49,628 nt of DNA, taken from positions 1 to 49,628 of the forward strand of contig JARLGZ010000016.1 of the NCBI GenBank assembly GCA_031292515.1, read 5' to 3'. Both the position numbers and the translations under genes were made by a program. The notes under the pieces were generated by a model. The model searched no databases and was not told the origin of the DNA. It saw only the letters and a program-made list of their open reading frames with translations. The number at the start of each line of letters is the position of its first letter. Positions within the stretch are counted from its first letter, which is position 1. This document shows, piece after piece, positions 7,557-16,335 of the stretch. The stretch comes from Puia sp. Its GTDB lineage: Bacteria > Bacteroidota > Bacteroidia > Chitinophagales > Chitinophagaceae.

Positions 7557-10028
7557 ATGAGCCAAAACTTCTTTCGAGCCACCTTCCGCGGCTGGTGGAA
7601 ACACAAGACCTTCAGCTTTCTCAACGTATTCGGGCTCGCCGTCGGCATCGCTTGCGCGGGTCTGATTTTTCTCTGGGCCGAAGACGAACGCAGCTTCGAT
7701 GAGAGCCAGCTGAAGAAGGACCGGATTTACTCCGTCCAGGTGAATATGAATTTCGATGGGACGATCTACACCATGGGTTCGACCCCTCGCTTGCTGGCCG
7801 CCGCCCTGCAGACGGAGGTCCCCGGTATCCTCAACACCGCGAGAGTCTATCCCGAAGACAAAAATGCGCTTTTCCGGATCAATCCTGGTGGCGCCGGAGG
7901 CGTCGGCGACACGGAAGTGAAAAGCGTCTACGCCGTGGGGCGATATGCCGACTCGTCGCTGTTCAGCATGCTCACGCTGCCCTTTGTCGCGGGTGATCCG
8001 AAAACGGCGTTTAAGGAGCTATATTCCCTCGTCCCCACGGAGAAGACGGTCGCCAAATTTTTTGGGCCGGGGCAATCGCCCGCATCCGTGCTCGGCCGCA
8101 CCCTACGGGTGGATAATAAGCAGGACTACACGGTGACGGGTGTGCTGAAGGATCTGCCCGTCAATTCCAGTCTGCAATTTGAATGGCTGGCGCCTTTCGG
8201 CATCGATCTCCTCCGCGAGGGGAAATTGATATGGGGCAGCTATGGACCCCTGACCTTTGTGGAGCTGGCGCCGCAGGCCGACGCCGCTGCCGTTCAAAAG
8301 CAAGTGGCTGCCATCAACCGGCAAATAAAAAATCTCTCGCACCGGAAGGATCCCTCACAGACCGCCCAGACCTTTTTGTTCCCGATGAAAGACTGGCGGC
8401 TACGCGCTCAGTTCGAAAATGGGAAGCCCACCGGCGGCGGCCGCATAGACCAGGTGCGGCTGCTTTCCGCGATCGCCTGGGTCATCCTGCTCATCGCCTG
8501 CATCAACTTCATGAACCTGGCCACCGCCCGCAGCCAGCAACACGCCCGGGAGATCGGGGTACGCAAGGTCCTCGGTGCGATGAAGGCACAACTCGTCTTC
8601 CGCTTTCTGCTTGAGGCGGTCTGCATGGCGACGCTGGCCGCGATTCTCGCCGTGTTCCTGATGGCATTGTCGTTACCGGCCTTCAACAACCTGGTCGAAA
8701 AACAGCTCACGCTCGGCATCCTTCAACCCACCCATCTGGCGGCACATGTGGCGGCACTGGCGGCGATCATCCTGATTTGCGGTCTGGTCGCGGGCAGCTA
8801 TCCCGCCCTCCACCTGTCTTCCTTTAACCCCATCCGCGTGCTGAAGGGACTGACCGGCGGGAGCGGCAGCGATGCCTGGGTCCGCAAAGCCCTCGTCGTC
8901 TTCCAGTTCTCGCTTTCGATCGTCTTCATCATCGCGACGATTACCATCTTCCGCCAGATACAATATGTGAAGGACCGCAACCTGGGTTTTAACAAGGACC
9001 GGCTCGTGGAAATAGATATGCAACACACGATGGCCGGACAATTCCCCCAGATCCGTGAAAGCCTGCTGCAGACAGGTGTAGTCGAAAATGCCGCGATGAT
9101 CGACCGCTCGACGATCATGGGAGGCAATACCGATGACCGGTTCGATTGGGCAGGGAAACCGGCCAACCTCCAGGTCTCGTTCGCCAAAAGAAACGTGAGC
9201 GCCGCCTTTGTTGCCACTTCGGGTCTGCACCTCCTCGCGGGCCACGATTTTGCCGAAGGGGAGGACTCTTCCGGAAATATCCTGGTCACGGAATCGTCGG
9301 CCCGCCTGATCGACAAGAGCGATATCCGCAGAGTGCCCGGTACCATTCTGCGCCTTCCCGCCAATGAAGAAAAAACCAGCTTTTTATCTTTTACCGTGAT
9401 CGGCATCGTAAACGATTTTGTCTTTGGCGATATGAACGGCACTCCCGGCCCGGTTCTCTTCTTCCGACGACCTCCGGGTTCCTGGGACGAGAATCTCGTC
9501 TATGTGCGGATCCGCAAAGGACCCGATGCCGGAAAGTCGCTTTCGAAAATAGAGGCCGTTATCCAGCAGGCCAACCCGGCCTATCCGTTCAAATATGTTT
9601 TTGTCGACGACCAGTTCAATGCCGCCTTCCAGACCGAAACACAGATGGGCCGGATGGCCAGCGTCTTTGCCGTGCTCGCTGTTTTCATCTCTTGTCTGGG
9701 GCTGTTCGGCCTGGCGGCCTATATGGCGGAACGCCGCACCCGCGAGATCGGCTTCCGGAAAGTGCTCGGCGCGAGCGTCGCAGGCATCACCGGGTTGTTG
9801 TCGCGGGACTTCCTTCGATGGGTCGCCCTCTCCTGTCTGATCGCCTTCCCCGTCGCGTGGTGGTTGGCGCAGAACTGGCTGAAGAACTTTGAATACCGGA
9901 TCACCCTGGGAGCGGGGATCTTCCTGGCGGCGGGCGCCCTGGCCCTGCTCATCGCCTGGGTCACGATCGGCTTCCAGGCCGTCCGTGCGGCGCTCGCAAA
10001 CCCGGTCGACTCGTTGCGAAACGAATAA
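7557..10028 (+). CDS. FtsX-like ABC transporter permease, full length
   Basis: An 823-residue protein with the layout of MacB-type permeases. The first membrane helix is in FLNVFGLAVGIACAGLIFLW (about 22-42), followed by a large periplasmic domain. The first FtsX domain follows (VILLIACINFMNLATAR, EIGVRKVLGA, LICGLVAGSYPALHLS; about 305-425). Then come a middle helix (VVFQFSLSIVFIIATITIF), a second periplasmic domain, and a closing FtsX domain (ISCLGLFGLAAYMAERRTRE, FRKVLGAS) ending ANPVDSLRNE. No ATPase gene lies nearby, which is usual for these solo permeases in Bacteroidota; a partner encoded elsewhere is inferred. The substrate is unknown. It is the only intact member of the three-copy tandem at 6213-11386. 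Confidence 0.92.
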   Translation: MSQNFFRATFRGWWKHKTFSFLNVFGLAVGIACAGLIFLWAEDERSFDESQLKKDRIYSVQVNMNFDGTIYTMGSTPRLLAAALQTEVPGILNTARVYPEDKNALFRINPGGAGGVGDTEVKSVYAVGRYADSSLFSMLTLPFVAGDPKTAFKELYSLVPTEKTVAKFFGPGQSPASVLGRTLRVDNKQDYTVTGVLKDLPVNSSLQFEWLAPFGIDLLREGKLIWGSYGPLTFVELAPQADAAAVQKQVAAINRQIKNLSHRKDPSQTAQTFLFPMKDWRLRAQFENGKPTGGGRIDQVRLLSAIAWVILLIACINFMNLATARSQQHAREIGVRKVLGAMKAQLVFRFLLEAVCMATLAAILAVFLMALSLPAFNNLVEKQLTLGILQPTHLAAHVAALAAIILICGLVAGSYPALHLSSFNPIRVLKGLTGGSGSDAWVRKALVVFQFSLSIVFIIATITIFRQIQYVKDRNLGFNKDRLVEIDMQHTMAGQFPQIRESLLQTGVVENAAMIDRSTIMGGNTDDRFDWAGKPANLQVSFAKRNVSAAFVATSGLHLLAGHDFAEGEDSSGNILVTESSARLIDKSDIRRVPGTILRLPANEEKTSFLSFTVIGIVNDFVFGDMNGTPGPVLFFRRPPGSWDENLVYVRIRKGPDAGKSLSKIEAVIQQANPAYPFKYVFVDDQFNAAFQTETQMGRMASVFAVLAVFISCLGLFGLAAYMAERRTREIGFRKVLGASVAGITGLLSRDFLRWVALSCLIAFPVAWWLAQNWLKNFEYRITLGAGIFLAAGALALLIAWVTIGFQAVRAALANPVDSLRNE

Positions 10029-10052
10029 TGCAGTGAGTGGTTGGTAGATTTT
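10029..10052 (+). repeat. Short copy of the stop-codon-linked heptamer repeat
   Basis: Immediately after the TAA of the intact permease the sequence reads TGCAGTGAGTGGTTGGTAG, matching the lead-in (GCAGTGAGTAG) of the array behind the preceding permease. It is short and degenerate, so it is supported mainly by position and orientation. Confidence 0.5.
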
Positions 10053-10084
10053 GGTCAGGCGCGGGAGAAGGGTGTGCTGTCTTT

Positions 10085-10166
10085 TGATTTTTTTCGATTT
10101 ACATGTAAATCGTCGTCTTTCCTGGCCCTGTCAGTTAACTAGTAAACCGTTTTTTTTCAGAAAAGA
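10085..10166 (+). repeat. Nested-palindrome element, copy A (split)
   Basis: CGATTTAC-AT-GTAAATCG at 10095-10112 is a perfect 18-bp palindrome preceded by TTTTGATTTTTTT. About 30 bp further on, AGTAAACCG followed by eight T, CAG and AAAAGAG (10141-10166) matches the right half of the copy at 30055-30097. The copy therefore looks like the same element with an insertion or partial duplication in the middle. It lies between the intact permease and the decayed one. Confidence 0.7.
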
Positions 10167-10193
10167 GATATCCACGCGAAATGGATCATCCTT

Positions 10194-11386
10194 TTGCGAA
10201 CGGCAGCCGGGTGGAATCCTGCAATGGCAAATCGTACATCGATCGGTCGGAAACGGACAGTTCCGGATGGGAATTTTATCCGGGACAAATTCAAATCCGA
10301 TCCGGGGAAGCAGAAATGGGCAGGCACGCTGTTTATCCAACGCTTCGCGGACAAATATCTGCACAACAGCTATGAGAATGGTAAGATCGCCGGCGGCCGG
10401 ATCGAATATGTCAGGTTGTTTTCCCTGATCGCCGCTTTCCTGCTGGTGATCGCCTGTATCAATTTTATGAACCTCAGCACCGCCAAAGCCTCGAACCGGA
10501 TGAAGGAAGTGGGTGTCCGGAAGTGTATCGGCGCGAGCCGTCGTTCGCTCATCGCACAATATCTCGGCGAATCCATGCTGATGGCGAGCCTCTCACTTTT
10601 GTTGGCCATCGGGCTCGTATGGTTGCTGCTCCCCGCGTTTAAGGAGATAACGGGCAAGGGGCTTGTTGGTGGCCGGCAGCTATCCCGCCCTCTATCTCTC
10701 AGGCTTCCGGCCGGTCGAAGTCCTGAAAGGAAAGCTGCAAGCCGGCGGGGAAGCCTGGGCCCGTAAGGGATTGGTGGTATTTCAATTCTCGCTCTCCGTC
10801 TTCCTCATCGTCTCGGTGCTCGTCGTATACAAACAGCTATCGCAAGAACACGGAAAATATTCTCGTAAGGATCCGGGCGGGCGCCGAACGGCCGACCCTG
10901 GCCTCCCTCGGCGCGCTCTATCAGCAATACAACCCCGGGCTGCCCTTCGAATATGGCTTCCTCGATGAGGACTTCCATCGGCTCTATGCCTCAGAGGAGC
11001 GCGTTTCCGTACTATCACGCTATTTTGCCGGCATCGCCGTCCTGGTGTCTTGTCTTGGACTCTTCGGGCTCGCCGCTTTCACCGCACAGAAAAGGGAGAA
11101 AGAAATGGGTATACGCAAAGTGGTGGGCGCCTCGTCCGCGCACCTGGCCCTGATCCTATCGGTGGATTTTTTGAAGTGGGTAGCCATCGCCGTGGGAATT
11201 GCCTGTCCGCTCGCATGGTGGGCGATGAAACGGTGGCTGGATGGCTTTGCCTATCGCGTTTCGATCGGAGCGGGTATCTTCCTGGCGGCCGGCGCCTCGG
11301 TACTGCTGATTACGCTGGCAACCGTCAGCTTCCAGGCTATCAAGGCGGCGCTGGCCAACCCGGTGAAGGCGTTGAGAAGCGAATAG
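10194..11386 (+). pseudogene. Decayed FtsX-like ABC permease
   Basis: Three frames are needed to read it. Up to about 10660: RFADKYLHNSYENGKIAGG, VIACINFMNLSTAK and VRKCIGASRRSLIAQYLGES. From about 10663 to 10845: LVAGSYPALYLSGFRPVEVL and VVFQFSLSVFLIVSVLVVYK. From about 10847 to 11386: NTENILVRIRAG, NPGLPFEYGFLDEDF, VSCLGLFGLAAFTAQKREKE and ANPVKALRSE. Compared with intact relatives it lacks the first ~270 residues, part of a membrane hairpin at the first break and about 200 residues at the second. Recognisable homology starts near 10257. Its C-terminal third closely resembles that of the truncated copy at 6213-7412 (FEYxFLDEDF followed by LYASE), suggesting recent duplication with independent deletions. 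Confidence 0.88.
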
Positions 11387-11399
11387 GGTACCGAGGGTC

Positions 11400-11478
11400 G
11401 GTAGTCGGTAGTCTATAATCAGCGGCGAGTGACCATTAGTCAGTGGTCAGTAGTCAGTGGCCACTGGTCACTGGCCGG
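11400..11478. repeat. Convergent heptamer repeats forming an inverted repeat
   Basis: The gap between the decayed permease (+) and the fatty-acid oxidation gene (-) contains AGTCAGTGGTCAGTAGTCAGTG in + orientation, meeting CCACTGGTCACTGGCC, the same motif read on the minus strand. The join is a perfect 12-bp palindrome, CAGTGGCCACTG (11455-11466). The 16 bp on each side pair at about 12 positions, so a hairpin is possible from either transcript. The minus-strand copy begins right behind the TAA of the minus-strand gene. Confidence 0.85.
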
Positions 11479-13881
11479 TTAGTTCCTCACCGGCCGGCCC
11501 GTCTTCAGCACGCTCTGGATCCTTTCGAGGGTCTTGCGCTCGCCGCATAGGCTGAGGAAGGCTTCCCGCTCCAGGTCCAGCAAATATTGCTCGCTGACGG
11601 CAGTGGGCTCGCTGAGATCTCCGCCGCACATGACATAGGCCAGTTTCCTGGCCACGAGCGCATCGTGGTCGGTTGCATAGTTGCCTCTCCACATCGCGTT
11701 GACGCCGGCATACAGGGCGCCGAGGGCGGATCGTCCCAGCACCTTGATGTCTTTGCGGGGAGCGGGCATCACATACCCTTCGTCGAACAGCTCGATCACG
11801 GAACGCTTCGCCTCGGCGATGCGGCGGCCCTGGTTGAGGCTCACGATGTCGCGGCCCTTGCGCAGGACCCCGGTCTCGAAGGCTTCGAAGGCCGAGGTGG
11901 AGACCTTCGCCGTCGCGATCGTCAGGAACCGGTTCTTGAGGGTGATCGTCTCGGGTTCGTCTTCATGCATGTCGTCGGCGGCTCTTAGGGTATATTCTTT
12001 GGTGCCCCCGCCACCGGGGATCAACCCGACACCCAGCTCGACCAACCCGATATACGACTCGGCGGCAGGAACCACGCGGTCGGCATGCAGGCTGAACTCG
12101 CAGGACCCGCCCAGCGTCAGCCCGTGCGGCGCGATGACGACGGGAACGGCCGAATGGCGTACACGCATCGACGTTTGCTGGAACAGGCGTATCGCCATGT
12201 CGAGTTCGTCGTATTCCTGGTCGATGGCCAGCATAAAGATCATGCCGACGTTGGCGCCGGCGCTGAAATTGGCGCCTTCGTTGGCGATGACGAGGCCCTT
12301 GTATTTCTCTTCGGCCAGGGCGATGGATTTTTGGATCCCTTCCACTACTTCTCCGCCGATCGTCCCCATCTTGGTATACCATTCCAGCCCCAGCACTCCG
12401 TCGCCGAGATGATAGCAACGGCAGGCGCTGTTCTTCCATACCGTCTGACCGCTGAAGTTCTTTAGCACGAGGAAGGAATCGCCGCCGGGCAGCGGCTTGT
12501 AGGATTTCGAGGGGATATCATAATAGAGACGTTTCCCGTTCTCTACCTTGTAAAAGCTTTTGGCGCCGGAGGCCAGCATCTCACCGACCCAGGCGGGCAG
12601 GGTATAGCCCGCTTCCTGCAGCTTCTTCGCGGTGGATTCCACCCCCAGCACATCCCAGGATTCGAAGGCGCCGATCTCCCAGCCGAAGCCCGCCATCATA
12701 GCGTCGTCGACCCGGTAGAGTTCATCGCTGATTTCGGGGATTCGGTGTGCTATATACGAAAACAACCCGTAATGGAATTGCCGGAAGAACTCTCCCGCCT
12801 TATCGGTTCCTTGCATCAGCATCTTCAGGCGTGTCGCCAGGTCTTCGATGGGCTTGGCGGCTTCGAGGGTGGCTCCTTTCGGCTTTTGGCGCGGGCCATA
12901 TTCCAGGGTCTGCAGGTTGAGGGTGAGGATCTCTTTTTCCCCGCCCGCTCCTTTTGTCTTTTTGAAGAAACCCTGCCCGGTTTTGTCACCGAGCCAGTTG
13001 TTGGCGGCGATCTTCTCCAGCCAGGCCGGGATGGTGAAAACGGAGTGCTGCTCGTCGTCGGGACAGTTGTCGGCGATGCCCCGGGCCACTTTTATCATGG
13101 TGTCGATGCCGACGATGTCGGCCGTCCGGAAGATGGCCGATTTGGGTCTTCCGATCAGCGGGCCGGTCAGCGCATCCACGTCGTCGACCGTCAGACCCAG
13201 TTTGTCGACGAGTTTGAAGATCTCCATGATGCTATAGACGCCGACGCGGTTGGCTATAAAAGCCGGGGTATCCTTACAGAGCACGGTCGTTTTCCCGAGA
13301 TAGAGATCGCCGTAGTGCAGCAGAAAGTCCGTGACCGCGGGATCCGTTGCGGGAGTGGGGATGATCTCCAGCAGCCGCAGGTAGCGCGGCGGGTTGAAGA
13401 AATGGGTGCCGCAGAAATGTCTTTTAAAATCCTCGCTGCGGCCTTCCGCCATCAGGTGGATGGGGATGCCCGAGGTGTTGGAACTGATCAGGGTCCCGGG
13501 CTTCCGGTATTTTTCGACTTCCGCGAATACCTGCTGTTTGATGTCGAGCCGCTCTACCACGACTTCGATAATCCAGTCGGCATCGGCGATGTCTTTCATG
13601 TTATCGGTGAAATTGCCGGTCCGGATGTTCTTTGCGGTATCTTTTGTATAAACGGGAGAAGGATTCGATTTCAGCGCGGCGGCCAGGGCATCGTTCACGA
13701 TGCGGTTTTTGACGGAAGGGTGGTCGGGCGCCAGGTTCCGGGCCTTTTCGGCATCGGTCAGGGTGGTGGGAGCGATATCGAGCAGAAGGGTCTGCAGGCC
13801 GATCCCAGCAAAATGACAGGCAATCCTTGATCCCATGACACCGCTTCCGAGTACGGCTACTTTCTTAATGATTCGGTTCAT
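11479..13881 (-). CDS. 3-hydroxyacyl-CoA dehydrogenase / enoyl-CoA hydratase fusion
   Basis: An 800-residue bifunctional fatty-acid beta-oxidation enzyme with dehydrogenase first and hydratase last, the order of Bacillus FadN and of the common Bacteroidota protein. The start is the ATG at 13881 (MNRIIKKVAVLGSGVMGSRI), giving the GxGxxG Rossmann motif at once. THFFNPPRYLRLLEI and the following helical domain are typical of the dehydrogenase. The C-terminal crotonase part shows NFSAGANVGM (oxyanion loop), LTLGGSCEFSLHAD and ELGVGLIPGGGGT. It hydrates enoyl-CoA and oxidises the 3-hydroxyacyl-CoA with NAD in the cytoplasm. No thiolase or acyl-CoA dehydrogenase gene is adjacent. The 3' end shares an inverted repeat with the converging pseudogene. 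Confidence 0.92.
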   Translation of the reverse strand: MNRIIKKVAVLGSGVMGSRIACHFAGIGLQTLLLDIAPTTLTDAEKARNLAPDHPSVKNRIVNDALAAALKSNPSPVYTKDTAKNIRTGNFTDNMKDIADADWIIEVVVERLDIKQQVFAEVEKYRKPGTLISSNTSGIPIHLMAEGRSEDFKRHFCGTHFFNPPRYLRLLEIIPTPATDPAVTDFLLHYGDLYLGKTTVLCKDTPAFIANRVGVYSIMEIFKLVDKLGLTVDDVDALTGPLIGRPKSAIFRTADIVGIDTMIKVARGIADNCPDDEQHSVFTIPAWLEKIAANNWLGDKTGQGFFKKTKGAGGEKEILTLNLQTLEYGPRQKPKGATLEAAKPIEDLATRLKMLMQGTDKAGEFFRQFHYGLFSYIAHRIPEISDELYRVDDAMMAGFGWEIGAFESWDVLGVESTAKKLQEAGYTLPAWVGEMLASGAKSFYKVENGKRLYYDIPSKSYKPLPGGDSFLVLKNFSGQTVWKNSACRCYHLGDGVLGLEWYTKMGTIGGEVVEGIQKSIALAEEKYKGLVIANEGANFSAGANVGMIFMLAIDQEYDELDMAIRLFQQTSMRVRHSAVPVVIAPHGLTLGGSCEFSLHADRVVPAAESYIGLVELGVGLIPGGGGTKEYTLRAADDMHEDEPETITLKNRFLTIATAKVSTSAFEAFETGVLRKGRDIVSLNQGRRIAEAKRSVIELFDEGYVMPAPRKDIKVLGRSALGALYAGVNAMWRGNYATDHDALVARKLAYVMCGGDLSEPTAVSEQYLLDLEREAFLSLCGERKTLERIQSVLKTGRPVRN

Positions 13882-14009
13882 TCGGTAGTTTTTTCTGTAT
13901 GGCTGAAAAAAATAGTTAGCTAAACAACTATCTACCCCGAAGGTAATACAAAAAAATTGGAAGGCCACCTCAAACGGAAATTTCGGAAGCGGGAAAAGAC
14001 GGGGATTTT

Positions 14010-14930
14010 CTAACGGAGACCCGCCGCGGGTTCGATCTCGAGCGCGAGGGCGGCCAGATCGTGGTTTCCGAGGCCCAGGCCCACAAATTGTTCCATCTTA
14101 TCCTGTAGCATACCGGCAAAGGGCATCTCCAGGTGGACGTTTTCGGCCTGGTGGCCGACCAGCTTTATGTCCTTGAGTGCCAGTGCCAGGCTAAACCCGG
14201 CGGGCTGGTATTTCTCTTCGAGGATGGTATTGCCATAGTTGACATAGATGGGGCAGTTAAAGATCGTCTGTCCCAGCATGGTCATCACCGTCCGTTTGTC
14301 CACCTCGCTGTGTTCGGCCAGGGCGAGGCCTTCCGCGATGCTTTCGATCGCTGCGATGAGCATGAAGTTGGTGCAGAGTTTTGCGGTATTGGCGCTGCCG
14401 GGGTTTTCGCCGTAGTCCCAGCATTTCACGGCGCCCGCTTCGGTCAGCAGGTCCATCACGGCCTGTTTGGCGGCGGCTTTCCCGGCCACGCAGAAATTCA
14501 GTTTCCTCGCTCTCGCCGCTTCCGGACGCCCGATAACCGGGCAGGCCAGGTATTGATTCCCGTGTTTTTCGTGAAGAGTTGCGAGGGCTTCGGAGGTCGA
14601 GGGCAGGATCGTGCTCATCGAGACATGGATACCACCCGGTTTCAGGTTAGCCGCGATCCCGTCGGGGCCCTCCGTGATCGCCTTTACAGCCGCGTCATCG
14701 GAGACCACGCTGACGACGATGGTACAGGCCTGCGCCAGCTCCCGCACGGAGCCCGCTGCGACCACACCCATAGCCACTAAGGCCTGGGTTTTCTCCGCGT
14801 GGCGGTTATAGACGGTATGAAGTTGCTTTCTCTCTGCTAAATTGGCGGCTATGGCGCTGCCCAGACTGCCCAGGCCGATGAGGCCGATCGTTTTTGCTGG
14901 CGTAGATGTACCCATGGAAGATGTAGACAT
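14010..14930 (-). CDS. NAD(P)-dependent beta-hydroxyacid dehydrogenase (3-hydroxyisobutyrate dehydrogenase-like)
   Basis: A 306-residue enzyme with GLIGLGSLGSAIAANL as the nucleotide-binding loop (about 16-31), the substrate loop region CPVIGRPEAARARKLNF and the catalytic lysine context SANTAKLCTNFML (Lys184, Asn188). These features define the beta-hydroxyacid dehydrogenase family, which oxidises small hydroxyacids or reduces aldehydes and imines. The exact substrate cannot be told. A second in-frame ATG at 14915 could be the real start, since the first five residues are Ser/Thr-rich. A paralogue with the same motifs lies at 43382-44287. The gene follows the beta-oxidation gene on the same strand after a 128-bp gap, so co-transcription is uncertain. 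Confidence 0.88.
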   Translation of the reverse strand: MSTSSMGTSTPAKTIGLIGLGSLGSAIAANLAERKQLHTVYNRHAEKTQALVAMGVVAAGSVRELAQACTIVVSVVSDDAAVKAITEGPDGIAANLKPGGIHVSMSTILPSTSEALATLHEKHGNQYLACPVIGRPEAARARKLNFCVAGKAAAKQAVMDLLTEAGAVKCWDYGENPGSANTAKLCTNFMLIAAIESIAEGLALAEHSEVDKRTVMTMLGQTIFNCPIYVNYGNTILEEKYQPAGFSLALALKDIKLVGHQAENVHLEMPFAGMLQDKMEQFVGLGLGNHDLAALALEIEPAAGLR

Positions 14931-15247
14931 GACTATGACAATAAAAAATGACTATGAAAAATGAAAGCGAAAAAATGGCGATGACAGCGAAAATAAAAAA
15001 GCGGCGTGAAAAAATCAATGAAGCAACGAAAATAAAGAGAACCGCCGTGAAAAACCAACGAAGCAAAGATCATCGGAGCAAAGATCAACGAAGCAAAGAC
15101 AAAGGAGAGAGAAGCAAAGACCAGGAACGGGAGTCAGAACAAGAAAAATAAAAACGCGGATAGCAATGAAAAAATCTCACCCTGCGGAGCACCCACTCTT
15201 TAAAAAAGTTTCACAACACTCAACACTCACTACTGGCCGATCAGAGT
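14931..15247. other. Low-complexity intergenic stretch
   Basis: Between two minus-strand genes. The plus strand is A/G-rich with irregular repeats of a roughly 16-bp unit, GAAGCAAAGATCAACG (about 15058-15122). A frame on the plus strand gives only Lys/Arg/Ser-rich filler, so I call it non-coding. No promoter or terminator could be assigned with confidence. Confidence 0.6.
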
Positions 15248-15285
15248 CTTCATCCCACTCACTACTGACTACTGACTACTCACTA
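15248..15285 (-). repeat. Heptamer repeat overlapping a stop codon
   Basis: On the minus strand the TAG stop of the hypothetical gene is part of TAGTGAGTAGTCAGTAG, followed by another GTCAGTA unit and the tail GTGAGTGGGATGAAG. The last 22 bp are identical to 7494-7515 behind the truncated permease. Orientation again follows the direction of transcription. Confidence 0.9.
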
Positions 15286-15921
15286 CAACATCTTGTTCAG
15301 GCGGCTGATCTCGTAGTTGTCCGCTTTATTGAGGACCTCTCTTTTCAGCCGGATCTGTTCTTCCATCAGCTTCCTGGGGTAGGTGTCGCTGGTGATATAG
15401 CTCACGGTGAGATATACGCCTTTTTCGATGACCAGCCGGTTTCCGCAGATATCCACCAGGTGGGTCTTGTCCGAATCGGTGAAGTCTCCCGAGCATTGAT
15501 ACTTGGCTTTGATCGAATTGGCAAGGATATCATTTGTCTTTTCGGTAAAAGACAGAAAGCTCAGCTGCGAATAGTAGAAGATGCCCTGGATGAAATGAAA
15601 CTGCAACAGCACTTTCTGACGCAGCAGGCGCGTCTTATAGAAAAGTATCTTGTGATCCTTGAAGTCGTTTATATCTTTTACCAGGAAGGAAGGCATGCCG
15701 ATCTTCCAGATCACTTTCCTGGGAGAGGCGCCGAACTGAATGTCATTGGGAGCGATGATGGTATTGGTCAAAAAGGGAGCTTCGACCTTCTGATCCAGCA
15801 GTTCGTGGGCAAATTCGAGATAGTATTGATTCGTAAAACTTCTGTAAAAGCCTTCCCTCTCCCTGTAAAAGGAGCCATACCGGCTGTAGGGAAGCAATTT
15901 TGACTGAATGTTCTGTTTCAT
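15283..15921 (-). CDS. Hypothetical protein, 212 residues
   Basis: A protein of 212 residues with no signal peptide, membrane segment or motif I recognise. It is rich in aromatic and basic residues (YSRYGSFYREREGFYRSFTN near the start, RKLMEEQIRLKREVLNKADN at the end). The C-terminal 30 residues look like an amphipathic helix or short coiled coil. A plausible TAnnTTTG promoter lies 70 bp upstream, and the ATG at 15921 is the first in frame. The stop codon is embedded in the heptamer repeat. The codon use and the clean frame of this length make it a likely real gene; function unknown. Confidence 0.7.
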   Translation of the reverse strand: MKQNIQSKLLPYSRYGSFYREREGFYRSFTNQYYLEFAHELLDQKVEAPFLTNTIIAPNDIQFGASPRKVIWKIGMPSFLVKDINDFKDHKILFYKTRLLRQKVLLQFHFIQGIFYYSQLSFLSFTEKTNDILANSIKAKYQCSGDFTDSDKTHLVDICGNRLVIEKGVYLTVSYITSDTYPRKLMEEQIRLKREVLNKADNYEISRLNKML

Positions 15922-15990
15922 AGTGATAAAAGAAGTTTCATTTAAGAATCAATCCAATACACATCGTCGGGCGAAACTAGGCGCTCTAAA

Positions 15991-16024
15991 CAAAAATAAG
16001 CACTTAATCGGGACTGGCCTCAAA
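15991..16024 (-). promoter_or_regulatory. Putative Bacteroidota promoter for the 15283-15921 gene
   Basis: On the minus strand TATTTTTG (15991-15998) matches the -7 box TAnnTTTG, with TTTG (16021-16024) 22 bp upstream as the -33 box. The spacing lies at the long end of the usual range. The predicted start is about 60-65 nt before the ATG. Confidence 0.35.
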
Positions 16025-16210
16025 ATGGCCCACCTAATTTTTTATTTAGCAGGGCATCCTCCTCTTTTTTAGGGGGTTCTTAAGAAATTACCCTTACTTC
16101 CCATGCTGTTTACCCGTAATCCTTCTCAATGCAATTGTCGGGCCATATTCTCCCGTTCAGGTATTTGGGAAGTTTATATATTGTATACTTGTTTAATGTG
16201 TTTGCGGCTT

Positions 16211-16290
16211 TTCAGAGGTTTCTCAGAGGCTTCCCGGTGGTTCCCAGTAGTTCCCGGTGGTTTCCAGCGGCTCCCAGCGGTTTCCGGCCA
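16211..16290. repeat. 10-bp tandem repeat downstream of metG
   Basis: Eight imperfect 10-bp units such as TTCCCGGTGG, TTCCCAGTAG, TTTCCAGCGG and CTCCCAGCGG follow one another without gaps. They lie 46 bp behind the metG stop on the minus-strand transcript. No coding potential is apparent. Confidence 0.85.
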
Positions 16291-16335
16291 GCTTCTGATA
16301 GGATGTATCGGTGCAGGTGTCGGTGGGAGCTCCCC

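Larger units (their letters stand above)
15922..16335. other. Intergenic region between metG and the hypothetical gene
   Basis: No gene seen in 414 bp. It holds the putative promoter of the leftward gene at 15991-16024 and a tandem repeat behind metG at 16211-16290. A run near 16045-16085 (CCTCCTCTTTTTTAGGGGG) could form a weak hairpin: CCTCC before and GGGGG after a T-run. The rest is unremarkable AT-rich sequence. Confidence 0.6.

Noticed and set aside
12745-13830. 361-residue plus-strand frame
   Set aside because: Antisense to the dehydrogenase domain of the beta-oxidation fusion gene; no protein features of its own.
14948-15151. Lys/Arg/Ser-rich plus-strand frame
   Set aside because: Its sequence is the product of an irregular DNA repeat (GAAGCAAAGATCAACG), with no start context or homology signal.
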